Shown here piece by piece: positions 34,062 to 43,044 of a stretch of DNA of 64,000 bases. The first letter of the stretch is position 1. The number at the start of each line of letters is the position of its first letter. The notes under the pieces are model-generated. The model saw nothing but the letters and a program-made list of their open reading frames with translations. It made no database searches and was not told where the DNA came from. This DNA is from JBBRHQ01 sp963840235. GTDB taxonomy: Bacteria; Actinomycetota; Thermoleophilia; Solirubrobacterales; 70-9. The stretch is taken from NCBI GenBank assembly GCA_963840235.1, contig CAWIYC010000005.1, forward strand, positions 372,001 to 436,000, read 5' to 3'. The translations under genes were made by a program, and so were the position numbers.

Positions 34062-37000
34062 ATGGCCCGGACAGCCACTGTCGAGATCCAGATGCCGGCG
34101 ATGGGCGAGTCGGTAACCGAGGGGACCGTTCTCGAGTGGCACGTCGCCGAGGGCGACACCGTCGCCGAGGGGGACACCGTGGTCGAGGTCTCGACCGACA
34201 AGGTGGACGCCGAGGTTCCGGCGCCGGCCGCGGGGACTATCACCAAGCTGCTGGTCGCAGTGGACGACGTGGTCGAGGTCGGGTCGGCGCTGGCCGAGAT
34301 GGAGCCCGGAGAGGCGGGAGCCGAGGAGGCAGGAGCCCTGGCCGAGGGGAACGGCGCCGGGGCGCCCGTCGCCGCCGAGGAGGCCCCGGCGGAGACCGGC
34401 AGCGGCGAGACCCTCGACATCACGATGCCCGAGATGGGCGAGTCGGTGACCGAGGGGACCGTTCTCGAGTGGCACGTCGCCGAGGGCGACACCGTCGCCG
34501 AGGGCGACACCGTGGTCGAGGTCTCGACCGACAAGGTGGACGCCGAGGTTCCGGCGCCGGCCGCGGGGACTATCACCAGGCTCGCGGTTCAGCCCGACGA
34601 CGTGGTCGAGGTCGGCGCCCTGCTGGCCGAGATGGAGACCGGGGCGGCGCCGGCGGCGGGGGCCGAGCAGAGGGCAAGGGCCGCCGCGCCGGCCTCGCAG
34701 CTGACGCCCGGGGCGACTTTGGGAGCGCCGGCCGCGGACGGGGTCAAGGCGACGCCGGTCGCGCGGCGGGTCGCCGCCGCCAGCGGAGTCGACCTGGGCA
34801 GGGTCAGCGGATCCGGGGCCGGCGGCAAGGTGACCAAGGAAGACGTGCTTGCCGCCGCCGACGGAAAGGGGGCTACGGCCGCTCCGCAGGCACCGGGCGA
34901 GGCGAAGCCGCTGCGGGGGCCGGCGGCGATGCTGGCGCAGGCGATGGACGAGAGCCGCGAGGTCCCGACCGCGACCTCCTTCCGGACGATCTCCGTGGAC
35001 ACCCTCGACGCCAAGCGCAAGGCGCTCAACGGTGTCCTCAAGGAGCGCGGGATGAAGGTCTCCTTCACCCACCTCGTTGCCTGGGCGATCGTGCAGGCGG
35101 CGCGGGAGTGGCCGGTGATGGTCCGCACCTTCGAGCAGCGCGAGGGCAAGCCGTTCGCGGTCGAGGGCGGCCCCGTCAACCTCGGCATCGCCGTGGACGT
35201 CGAGCGCAAGGACGGCTCACGCAGCCTGATGGTGCCGGCGATCAAGGGCGCCGACGGGCTCGACTTCAGCGGCTTCCACAGCCACTACGAGGACCTGATC
35301 ACGAAGACGCGCGAGAACAAGCTCACCGCCGACGACTTCAAGGGCACCAACATCTCCCTCACCAATCCCGGCGGGATCGGCACGATCGCCTCGGTCCCGA
35401 GGCTGATGTCGGGCCAGAGCGCGATCATCGCGACAGGCTCGATCGCCTATCCGTCGGAGTGGGCCAACGCCTCCTCCGACCGGATCAAGTCGCTCGGGGT
35501 CTCGAAGGTGATGACGATGACCTCGACCTACGACCACCGGGTGATCCAGGGAGCCGAGTCCGGCTCCTTCCTGCGCCGGATCGAGCAGTTGCTCCAGGGC
35601 GAGGACGGCTTCTACGAGGAGGTGGCCCGCTCGATCGGGGTCGAGGAGGCCGTCATCACCAAGGCCCACCCCGCCTCCGCCTCGGCCGCCCCGCTGGCGG
35701 CAGCACCGGCCCCCTCGGCGACCGTGGCCCAACCCACCGAGGAGCTGCTGGGGGCGGTGCAGGCGGCGACCTCGCTGCTCAAGGCCTACCGCACCCACGG
35801 CCACCTCGCAGCCCACCTCGACCCGCTCGGCCGCGAGCCCCGCGGCGACCCCGCGATCCAGCCCGAGAACCTCAACCTGACGCCGGAGCTGATGTCGCAG
35901 ATCCCGGCCTCGATCCTGCGGATCGGGGTTCCCGGTGAGACCCTGCTGGAGGCGCTGCCGCGGATGCGCAACGCCTACTGCGGCACGGTCGGCTACCAGT
36001 TCGAGCACCTCTCCTCGCACCAGCAGCGGATGTGGCTGAGGGAGATGATCGAGACCGGCGCCAACCGCCAGCCGCTCTCGACGGAGGAGAAGCAGCGACT
36101 GCTGAAGCGCTTGGTCGACGTGTTCGAGTTCGAGCGCTTCATCGAGAAGGCCTACCTCGGCCAGAAGATGTTCTCGATCGAGGGGATCGACGTTGTCGTG
36201 CCGATGCTCGACGAGGTCGTCACCCTGGCGCTGCGCGGCGGCGCCCGCGAGGTCGTCTTCGGGATGGCCCACCGCGGCCGGCTCAGCGTCCTCGCCCACA
36301 ACCTCGGGCGACCGGTGGAGGGGATCTTCGCCGAGTTCGAGGGCTCGAAGGCGATCGAGTCGGTGAAGGCGGTGGCGGCGATCCCCCACGGCGGCACCGG
36401 CGACGTCAAGTACCACTACGGCCACGACGGCGTCTACGAGACCTACGCGGGCGAGAAGATCGACGTCCGCCTCTACCCCAACCCGAGCCACCTCGAGTTC
36501 GTCGATCCGGTCGTCCTCGGGGCCACCCGCTACGAGCAGGGCGTGATCGAGGGCGCGACCCTCAGCCACGACCCCAAGCGCGCCGTCCCGGTCCTGCTGC
36601 ACGGCGACGCCGCCTTCCCCGGACAGGGGGTCGTCGCGGAGACCTTCAACCTGCAGGCGCTGAGGGGCTACACCACCGGGGGCACGATCCACGTCATCCA
36701 GAACAACCAGGTGGGCTTCACCACCGACCCCGAGGACTCCCGCTCGACTCCGTATGCGGCCGACATGGCGAAGGGCTTCAACGTCCCCATCGTCCACGTC
36801 AACGCCGACGACGTCGAGGCCTGCTCGTCGGCGGTGCGCCTGGCGATGGCCTACCGTGAGCGCTGGGGCCGCGACATCGTCATCGACGTCATCGGCTATC
36901 GCCGCTACGGGCACAACGAGACCGACGAGCCCGCCTACACGCAGCCGCAGATGGCGGCGAAGATCAAGGCCCACCCGCCGGTCTCGGAGATCTACGCGGA

Positions 37001-38369
37001 GAAGCTGATCGCGGAGGGGGTCGTCAGCGCCGAGGAGGTCGAGCGAGAGCAGGGGGAGCGCCGCGAGGCGCTGAGCTCGACCCTGAAGGGGTTGCGAGAG
37101 AAGATGGAGCTTGGCGAATACGAGGACCCGACGGTGACCACCACCGGCACCGGAGAGCTCGACCGCACCGCCAGCCCGCCGGTGGCGACCGCCGTCGCCG
37201 AGGAGAAGTTGCGGTCCTTGAACGAGCGCCTGATCGAGGTGCCGGAGAGCTTCACCATCCACCGCAAGCTGCGCAAGCCGCTGGCGAAGCGGCTGCGGGC
37301 GATCGACGAGGGCGGGATCGAGTTCGGGCTCGGCGAGAGCCTCGCCTTCGCCTCGCTCCTGACCGAAGGGGTCCACATCCGCCTTACCGGCCAGGACACC
37401 GAACGCGGCACCTTCTCCCACCGCCACCTCGTCCTCCACGACGAGAAGACCGGGCTCGAGTACTGCCCGATGCAGAACCTCGAGGACGCAACCGCGCCCT
37501 TCGAGCTCTACAACAGCCCGCTGTCGGAGACCGCCTGCCTCGGCTTCGAGTACGGCTACTCGGCCGCCAACTCCAGCTCGCTGGTTCTCTGGGAGGCCCA
37601 GTTCGGCGATTTCGCCAACGCGGCTCAGGTGATAATCGACAGCTTCATCGTCTCCGGCGAGGCCAAGTGGGGCCAGACCAGCCGCCTCACCCTGCTGCTC
37701 CCTCACGGCTACGAGGGCTCTGGGCCGGAGCACTCGAGCGCGCGGATCGAGCGCTTTCTCGCGCTCGGCGCCGAGGGCAACATCCGTATCGCCAACCCGA
37801 CGACGCCGGCCCAGTACTTCCACCTGCTGCGGCGCCAGGCACTGGTGCGAAAGGCGCGACCGCTGATCGTCTTCACCCCCAAGGGCCTGCTGCGGCTGCC
37901 CCGGGCGGCCTCCTCACTGAAGGAGCTGACCGACGGCGAGTTCCACTACATCCTCGACGACCCGACTGCCGCCGAGCGGCGCGCCGGCATCGAGCGCCTG
38001 GTCCTCTGCACCGGCAAGATCTACTACGACATCGACGCCAGCGAGCGCCGCGGATCGGCCGAGAAGGTCGCCGTCGCTCGGGTCGAGTACCTCTACCCCT
38101 TCGCCGCCGATCAGCTCCGGGCCCTGATCGCCTCCTACCCGAACCTGAAGGAGGTCGTCTGGGTGCAGGAGGAGCCGCGCAACATGGGCGCCTGGAAGGT
38201 GATGTCGCGACGCATCCCCCACCTGCTGCCGGAGGGCATCAAGCTCGGCTACATCGGCCGCCCCGGCCGCGCCAGCCCCGGCGAGGGCTACTCGATCGCC
38301 CACGCCCGCGAGCAGGAGCGGATCGTTCTGACGGCGCTCTCGGTCGAGGCGGAGGCTCAGCGGGCGTAG
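34062..38369 (+). CDS. kgd: Fused 2-oxoglutarate dehydrogenase E1/E2 with two N-terminal lipoyl domains
   Basis: The 1435-residue multifunctional enzyme has two lipoyl domains (about 5-80 and 120-195). Each carries the lipoyl Lys in STDKVDAEV, at residues 47 and 158. Next are a peripheral-subunit-binding domain (about 225-268, TPVARRVAAASGVDLGRV), an E2 acyltransferase core (about 285-540, active site TSTYDHRVIQGAESG near 490) and the ThDP-dependent E1 from about 565. E1 motifs include FGMAHRGRLSVLAHNLG, HGDAAFPGQGVVAETFNLQ, IQNNQVGFTT and the C-terminal EEPRNMGAWKVM. It would convert 2-oxoglutarate to succinyl-CoA, needing only an E3 from elsewhere. Mycobacterial Kgd and corynebacterial OdhA (about 1220-1230 residues) have the E2 core and E1 but lack lipoyl domains. 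Confidence 0.92.
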   Translation: MARTATVEIQMPAMGESVTEGTVLEWHVAEGDTVAEGDTVVEVSTDKVDAEVPAPAAGTITKLLVAVDDVVEVGSALAEMEPGEAGAEEAGALAEGNGAGAPVAAEEAPAETGSGETLDITMPEMGESVTEGTVLEWHVAEGDTVAEGDTVVEVSTDKVDAEVPAPAAGTITRLAVQPDDVVEVGALLAEMETGAAPAAGAEQRARAAAPASQLTPGATLGAPAADGVKATPVARRVAAASGVDLGRVSGSGAGGKVTKEDVLAAADGKGATAAPQAPGEAKPLRGPAAMLAQAMDESREVPTATSFRTISVDTLDAKRKALNGVLKERGMKVSFTHLVAWAIVQAAREWPVMVRTFEQREGKPFAVEGGPVNLGIAVDVERKDGSRSLMVPAIKGADGLDFSGFHSHYEDLITKTRENKLTADDFKGTNISLTNPGGIGTIASVPRLMSGQSAIIATGSIAYPSEWANASSDRIKSLGVSKVMTMTSTYDHRVIQGAESGSFLRRIEQLLQGEDGFYEEVARSIGVEEAVITKAHPASASAAPLAAAPAPSATVAQPTEELLGAVQAATSLLKAYRTHGHLAAHLDPLGREPRGDPAIQPENLNLTPELMSQIPASILRIGVPGETLLEALPRMRNAYCGTVGYQFEHLSSHQQRMWLREMIETGANRQPLSTEEKQRLLKRLVDVFEFERFIEKAYLGQKMFSIEGIDVVVPMLDEVVTLALRGGAREVVFGMAHRGRLSVLAHNLGRPVEGIFAEFEGSKAIESVKAVAAIPHGGTGDVKYHYGHDGVYETYAGEKIDVRLYPNPSHLEFVDPVVLGATRYEQGVIEGATLSHDPKRAVPVLLHGDAAFPGQGVVAETFNLQALRGYTTGGTIHVIQNNQVGFTTDPEDSRSTPYAADMAKGFNVPIVHVNADDVEACSSAVRLAMAYRERWGRDIVIDVIGYRRYGHNETDEPAYTQPQMAAKIKAHPPVSEIYAEKLIAEGVVSAEEVEREQGERREALSSTLKGLREKMELGEYEDPTVTTTGTGELDRTASPPVATAVAEEKLRSLNERLIEVPESFTIHRKLRKPLAKRLRAIDEGGIEFGLGESLAFASLLTEGVHIRLTGQDTERGTFSHRHLVLHDEKTGLEYCPMQNLEDATAPFELYNSPLSETACLGFEYGYSAANSSSLVLWEAQFGDFANAAQVIIDSFIVSGEAKWGQTSRLTLLLPHGYEGSGPEHSSARIERFLALGAEGNIRIANPTTPAQYFHLLRRQALVRKARPLIVFTPKGLLRLPRAASSLKELTDGEFHYILDDPTAAERRAGIERLVLCTGKIYYDIDASERRGSAEKVAVARVEYLYPFAADQLRALIASYPNLKEVVWVQEEPRNMGAWKVMSRRIPHLLPEGIKLGYIGRPGRASPGEGYSIAHAREQERIVLTALSVEAEAQRA
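34101..34245 (+). repeat. Lipoyl-domain internal duplication, copy 1
   Basis: This 145-bp segment of the first lipoyl domain matches 34434-34578 with only two mismatches, both synonymous third positions. The spacing is 333 bp (111 codons). Confidence 0.85.
34434..34578 (+). repeat. Lipoyl-domain internal duplication, copy 2
   Basis: This is the second copy, in the second lipoyl domain. Sequence outside the repeat (the Ala/Glu/Gly linker and the last strand of each domain) differs, so the identity is confined to the core of the domain. That favours gene conversion or a recent exchange. Confidence 0.85.
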
Positions 38370-38427
38370 TTTTCCCGGGCGGCTTCGGCGCCCCGGCGAA
38401 CTCCGCCCTGCTGAGAAGAGCGAGGGC

Positions 38428-38628
38428 TCAGATCACCGCCGCACGCCGGATCCGGGCGGCGGTGAGGGTCTGGCCGCAGTCCGGGCAGCTGCGGAGCCTC
38501 GACCAGGAGAGGTGCATGCCGCCGCAGGAGCCGCAGCGGTAGTGCCTCTCGAGGCCGACCAGCTTGCGGCTGTCGGCGGAGCGGATGCCATTGAGCTGTA
38601 GGAGCGTCGCGTTCATGCAGAGCATCAT
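38428..38628 (-). CDS. Small zinc-ribbon protein
   Basis: A 66-residue protein with two CxxC knuckles, HYRCGSCGGMHLSW and LRSCPDCGQTLTAARI, spaced as in a classic zinc ribbon. Several Met codons are possible starts, and the one at MNATLLQL would also keep the whole ribbon. It lies alone between the 2-oxoglutarate dehydrogenase gene and the DUF3817 gene. The function is unknown. The Cys spacing makes a chance open frame unlikely, but its small size limits confidence. Confidence 0.5.
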   Translation of the reverse strand: MMLCMNATLLQLNGIRSADSRKLVGLERHYRCGSCGGMHLSWSRLRSCPDCGQTLTAARIRRAAVI

Positions 38629-38714
38629 CGTCGCCGCCGCCGGCGTCGCCTATGGCCCGGAGTACAGGATCGCGGCGGCTCGCTTGGACACGTTGGCGGG
38701 TATCTTGGATCGGC

Positions 38715-39104
38715 ATGGCATGGAGCTCGAAAGCGCTGCGAAAGCCGGTGCCTGGACGTTTGTTCGCCTGGGTGAAGGTGCTCTCCTGGATCGAGTTGGT
38801 GGTGTTCGCGGCGCTGCTGTTCTTCTGGCTGGCGCCGGGATTCGAGGACGAAACATCGATCTTCGGCCTCGCCCACGGGCTCGGCTTCGTCGCTCTCTGC
38901 CTGGTGATCTGGGCGTGCGTGCTGCGCCGCGAGGCCCCCTACACGCTGCTGGCGGCGACGCTGACCCCGGTGGGGCCGGTCGGGAGCGTGGTCGCGATCG
39001 AGCTGATCGAGCGCAAGCGCTGGGGGGTCGCGGGCCCCGATGAAATATCTGCGGAACCGGGGTTGACGGCGACGGTGCCGGCGCGTGTAGAATCCCCTCG
39101 ATAG
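38715..39104 (+). CDS. DUF3817 family membrane protein
   Basis: The product is 129 residues from ATG 38715. The DUF3817 domain reads LFAWVKVLSWIELVVFAALLFF, then FGLAHGLGFVALCLVIW, and ends TLLAATLTPVGPVGSVVAIE followed by LIERKRWG. It has three transmembrane helices with a conserved His in the middle one. The family is widespread in actinobacteria and its function is unknown. It is also found as a C-terminal domain of some transporters. An upstream in-frame start at 38652 precedes the fold and overlaps the region of the minus-strand zinc-ribbon gene. Confidence 0.75.
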   Translation: MAWSSKALRKPVPGRLFAWVKVLSWIELVVFAALLFFWLAPGFEDETSIFGLAHGLGFVALCLVIWACVLRREAPYTLLAATLTPVGPVGSVVAIELIERKRWGVAGPDEISAEPGLTATVPARVESPR

Positions 39105-39361
39105 AGGGATCGACTCAGATGCCTCGTGTAGGGAGAATCACAAGTTCTTCATAAAGCTCGCTCCGGGGGATTTGCTCCCCGGGGTGAACGCGTCGGCATC
39201 CCTCCCTGGCTACCGACGCGCTGGCGTGGCGAGGGCCGTGCGGACCCCCTGCCTCCCGCGGCCCCGTCACGCCCCTTCTTTCCCGCTGGGTCCGCCCGAC
39301 CCCCGGTCTCCCTCCTCTCGCCGCCGCGACCCGGCAAATACCGGGGGCGATCGCGCTGCCG
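39105..39361. other. 257-bp intergenic region with a possible short transcript
   Basis: This gap lies between the 3' ends of the DUF3817 gene and aconitase. Just inside the DUF3817 gene is TTGACG (39062-39067), followed after 19 bp by TAGAAT, a possible promoter. Downstream a mini-frame at about 39119 (MPRVGRITSSS, then stop) leads into the hairpin CCGGGG-GATTTGCT-CCCCGG near 39170. The rest is GC-rich without clear features. I could not match any known RNA family. Confidence 0.3.
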
Positions 39362-42178
39362 TCAGGCGTCCCGCAGCCCCCGCAGCACGGTCTGCAGGAT
39401 CCCGCCGTTGCGCAGGTAGCGGATCTCGTTCGGGGTGTCGAGGCGGACCGTAGCCACGAAGCTGACCGGGTCGGCGCCGTCCCGAGCCGCCGTCACCTCG
39501 ACCGTCTTCGCTTCGCCCTGGCGGAGGTCGCCGACGTCGAACCTCTCCTCGCCGGTGAGACCGAGATAGGCCACCGACTCGCCGTCGGGGAACTGCAGCG
39601 GCACCACCCCCATCCCGATCAGGTTGGAGCGGTGGATGCGCTCGAAACTCTCGGCGATCACGGCGCGGACGCCGAGCAGCTTGGTCCCCTTCGCCGCCCA
39701 GTCGCGCGAGGAGCCCGAGCCGTACTCCCTGCCGGCGAGGACGACCAGCGGCACGCCCTCGGCTGCGTAGTCCATCGCCGCCTCGTAGATCGTCGTCTCA
39801 TTGCCGTCGGGCCAGTGCCGGGTGAAGCCGCCGGCCTTCTCGACCAGTTGGTTGCGGAGGCGGATGTTGGCGAAGGTGCCTCGGATCATCACCTCGTGGT
39901 TGCCGCGGCGCGAGCCGTAGGAGTTGAAGTCACGGGGCTCGACCCCCTGCTCGATCAGCCAGCGACCGGCGGGGCTGTCCTTCTTGATCGCACCGGCCGG
40001 AGAGATGTGGTCGGTGGTGATCGAGTCGCCGAGGACCGCGAGGACCCGGGCGCCGGCGACCGGCTCGACCGGCTCGGGCTCGGCCGGCATTCCCTCGAAG
40101 AAGGAGGGGCGGCGGACATAGGTCGAGTCGGGCCAGTCGTAGCGGTCCCCCTCGGGGACCTCGACCGCGTTCCAGCTCTCGTCGCCCGCGAACACCTCTC
40201 CGTAGTTCCTGGTGTACATCTCGGAGCGGATCGAGCGCCCGACCACCTCGCGGATCTCGGCGGCGTCGGGCCAGATGTCGCGCAAATAGACGGGTTCGCC
40301 GTCGGAGCCGGTGCCGAGCGGGTCGCCCACGAGGTCTATGTCCATGCGGCCGGCGAGCGCGTAGGCGACGACCAGCGGCGGCGAGGCAAGGTAGTTTGCC
40401 TTGACGTCCTGGTTGATCCGCCCCTCGAAGTTGCGGTTGCCGGAGAGCACCGCGCAGACCGCCAGGTCCTTCTCGTCTATTGCGGCAGAGATCTCCGGCG
40501 CCAGCGGGCCCGAGTTGCCGATGCAGGTGGTACAGCCGTAGCCGACGAGGTTGAACTGGAGCGCGTCCAGGTACTTCGTCAGGTCGGCCTTCTCGAGGTA
40601 GTCGGTGACCACGGTCGAGCCCGGCGCCAGCGACGTCTTCACCCAGGGCTTTCGCTCGAGACCGCGCTCGATCGCGTTTCGAGCCAGCAGGCCGGCGCCG
40701 ATCATCACGCTGGGGTTCGAGGTGTTGGTGCAACTGGTGATCGCGGCGATGACGACACGGCCGTGATCGAGCTCGAAGCCGGTGCCGTCGGCCAGCGTGA
40801 CCGCGATCGCGTCGCCGCTCCCCGGCTCGGCGGTGGCGGTGGGGCCGGCGCCGGTGACCGCCGGCCGCGGCCTGCCACGCTCGTCGTCGTGGCCCTCGGC
40901 CGGGGGGTCCGAGGCCGGGAAGGACTCCCGGTTGGCCTCGTCGATCCCGTTGCCGGCCATCCGTTCCGCCGCATCGGGGTCGAACTCCCGCATCGCCTCC
41001 AGGAATGCCTCCCTGGCGCTGGCCAGCGGAACCCTGTCCTGGGGGCGCTTGGGGCCGGCGATACTGGGCTCGACGTCCCCCAGGTCGAGCTCGAGGATGT
41101 CGGAGAAGGTCGGGTCCTCGGAGTCGGAGTCGTGGAACATTCCCTGCTCGCGAGCGTAAGCATCGACCAGCTCGATCGTCTCCGTCGGGCGCCCGGTGAA
41201 CTCGAGGTAGCGCAGGGTCTCGGCGTCCACCGGGAAGATCGCGCAGGTCGAGCCGAACTCCGGCGACATGTTGCCGATCGTCGCCCGGTCGGCGAGGCCG
41301 AGGGTCGCCAGCCCCGGCCCGAAGAACTCGACGAACTTGGAGACGACGCCCTTTTCGCGCAGCATCTCGGTCACGGTGAGGACGAGGTCGGTCGCGGTGG
41401 CGCCCTCGGGAAGCTCCCCAGACAGCCTGAAGCCGATGACCTGGGGCAGAAGCATCGAAACCGGCTGGCCCAGCATCGCCGCCTCGGCCTCGATCCCGCC
41501 GACGCCCCAGCCCAGCACCCCGAGGCCGTTGACCATCGTCGTGTGCGAGTCGGTCCCGACCAGGGTGTCGGGGTAGGCGGCGAGGGCGCCACCGGACTCA
41601 CGGCTGTAGACGACCTGCGAGATGTACTCCAGGTTGACCTGATGGCAGATCCCGGTCGCGGGCGGGACCACGCGGAAGTTGTCGAAGGCGTGCTGGCCCC
41701 ACTTGAGGAAGGAGTAGCGCTCTCGGTTGCGCTCGAACTCGCGCTCGGCGTTGGTGGCGAAGGCGCGGGCATTGCCGAAAGCGTCCACCTGGACCGAGTG
41801 GTCGATGACGAGGTCGACGTCCACCAGCGGGTTGATCGCCGCCGGGTCGCCCCCGATCTCGTCCATAGCGTCGCGCATCGCGGCCAGGTCGACGACGGCC
41901 GGGACGCCGGTGAAGTCCTGCATCAGGACCCGCGCAGGCTGGTAGGGGATCTCGGCGCTGGGCTCGGCCTTGGCGTCCCAGCTGGCGATCGCCTCGACGT
42001 CGGCCGCAGTCACCGCCTCGCCGTCCTCGAGCCGCAGAACGTTCTCCAGCAGCACCTTGATCGAGTAGGGCAGCCTGGCGACGTCGAAGCGCTCCTGCAG
42101 CACATCGAGGCGGTGGATCTCGTAGCTGCGGCCGCCGACCTCGAGGCTCGAGCGGGCGCCGAAGGAGTCGCTGCTCAC
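39362..42178 (-). CDS. acnA: Aconitate hydratase A
   Basis: The 938-residue enzyme isomerises citrate to isocitrate in the TCA cycle through a 4Fe-4S cluster. Ligand cysteines lie in AAITSCTNTSNPSVM and GYGCTTCIGNSGPLAPEI. Other signatures are GVLGWGVGGIEAEAAMLGQP, DSITTDHISPAGAI and GREYGSGSSRDWAAKGTKLLGV. The order (three N-terminal domains, linker, swivel domain) matches AcnA/IRP1-type aconitases of about 900 residues. The extra length is a roughly 50-residue linker near 400-450 containing ESFPASDPPAEGHDDE. It is downstream of nothing obvious and 27 bp upstream of the SDR gene on the same strand. Confidence 0.95.
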   Translation of the reverse strand: MSSDSFGARSSLEVGGRSYEIHRLDVLQERFDVARLPYSIKVLLENVLRLEDGEAVTAADVEAIASWDAKAEPSAEIPYQPARVLMQDFTGVPAVVDLAAMRDAMDEIGGDPAAINPLVDVDLVIDHSVQVDAFGNARAFATNAEREFERNRERYSFLKWGQHAFDNFRVVPPATGICHQVNLEYISQVVYSRESGGALAAYPDTLVGTDSHTTMVNGLGVLGWGVGGIEAEAAMLGQPVSMLLPQVIGFRLSGELPEGATATDLVLTVTEMLREKGVVSKFVEFFGPGLATLGLADRATIGNMSPEFGSTCAIFPVDAETLRYLEFTGRPTETIELVDAYAREQGMFHDSDSEDPTFSDILELDLGDVEPSIAGPKRPQDRVPLASAREAFLEAMREFDPDAAERMAGNGIDEANRESFPASDPPAEGHDDERGRPRPAVTGAGPTATAEPGSGDAIAVTLADGTGFELDHGRVVIAAITSCTNTSNPSVMIGAGLLARNAIERGLERKPWVKTSLAPGSTVVTDYLEKADLTKYLDALQFNLVGYGCTTCIGNSGPLAPEISAAIDEKDLAVCAVLSGNRNFEGRINQDVKANYLASPPLVVAYALAGRMDIDLVGDPLGTGSDGEPVYLRDIWPDAAEIREVVGRSIRSEMYTRNYGEVFAGDESWNAVEVPEGDRYDWPDSTYVRRPSFFEGMPAEPEPVEPVAGARVLAVLGDSITTDHISPAGAIKKDSPAGRWLIEQGVEPRDFNSYGSRRGNHEVMIRGTFANIRLRNQLVEKAGGFTRHWPDGNETTIYEAAMDYAAEGVPLVVLAGREYGSGSSRDWAAKGTKLLGVRAVIAESFERIHRSNLIGMGVVPLQFPDGESVAYLGLTGEERFDVGDLRQGEAKTVEVTAARDGADPVSFVATVRLDTPNEIRYLRNGGILQTVLRGLRDA

Positions 42179-42205
42179 CGCAGTCCTCTCATCGCTCGGC
42201 TGGCC

Positions 42206-43006
42206 TCATCTCTTCCCGGTCTGGCCCGAGGCAACGCTGGCAGCGGCCTTCTGGGCGGAGCCGCCGGAGGCACCTCGCGTCGCCAACCTCGGCGCGGTCA
42301 GGGCCAGGTGGGCGAGTGCCCGCTGCTGGGGCGGGGCAACCGTCACCTCGACGCTGTCGCGCTCGATCGCACGCACCACCGCAGCGCCGACAGCGGCCGG
42401 GGTCGAGGTTCCGAGTCCCGCCGGCGCCCTTGCGCCGGCGTCGGCGAACATTCCGGCGTCGCGGATGAAGCCCGGGGCAACGATCGAGGAACCGACTCCG
42501 CTGCCGTGCAAGTCGGTGCGGAGGCCGAAGGAGAAGCCCCTCAGCCCGAACTTGGTCGCGTTGTATACGGCCGAGCGGGGGCTCGGCGCCTTGCCGGAGA
42601 GCGAGGCGACGAAGACAAGGTGGCCGACGCCGCGCCCGAGCATCCGCGGCACCAGGGCATGGGCGAGCAGCATCGGCGCCTCGAGGTTGACGCGGAGCGC
42701 CCGCTCGATCTCGTTTGCGGCGAGGTCCTCCATCCGTCCCGTCGCCGGCAGTCCGGCGTTGGCGACGAGAATGTCGATGTCGCCGGCCTCGGCGGCGAGG
42801 GTGATCGCGGCCCCCGGCTCGGCCAGGTCGGCCGGGATCGCCCGGTGCTCCCCACCAGGCAGCGCCTCCACCATCTCAGCCAGCGCCTCGACCTTGCGGC
42901 TGCTGAGAACCAACCTTGCCCCCCGGGCCGCGAGAGCCGTGGCGATGGCGCGGCCGAGGCCCCCGGTTGCTCCGGTCAGAAGCGCTGTTCGACTGCTTGG
43001 ATCCAC
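42206..43006 (-). CDS. Short-chain dehydrogenase/reductase
   Basis: The product is 266 residues from GTG 43006, and an open extension to 43189 has no domain content. The Rossmann motif is TALLTGATGGLGRAIATALA near residue 12. LVANAGLPATG is next, then a Ser in LVFVASLSGKAP near 142, and YNATKFGLRGFSF has the catalytic Tyr and Lys near 158-162. The long C-terminal tail (KAAASVASGQTGKR) is basic and flexible. It oxidises or reduces an unknown alcohol or ketone with NAD(P). It sits between aconitase and the ABC-2 exporter, same strand. Confidence 0.85.
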   Translation of the reverse strand: MDPSSRTALLTGATGGLGRAIATALAARGARLVLSSRKVEALAEMVEALPGGEHRAIPADLAEPGAAITLAAEAGDIDILVANAGLPATGRMEDLAANEIERALRVNLEAPMLLAHALVPRMLGRGVGHLVFVASLSGKAPSPRSAVYNATKFGLRGFSFGLRTDLHGSGVGSSIVAPGFIRDAGMFADAGARAPAGLGTSTPAAVGAAVVRAIERDSVEVTVAPPQQRALAHLALTAPRLATRGASGGSAQKAAASVASGQTGKR

Positions 43007-43044
43007 GTCTTTGAACCTACCACCGGGCGGGGGCCGGTCCCCGC

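Noticed and set aside
35217..37823. An 868-codon minus-strand open frame inside the 2-oxoglutarate dehydrogenase gene
   Set aside because: It is a shadow of the E1 coding sequence. The composition is biased and no domain can be read.
39160..39200. Possible tRNA or tmRNA near the hairpin at about 39170
   Set aside because: There is no cloverleaf, CCA end or tmRNA signature, only a single GC-rich stem.
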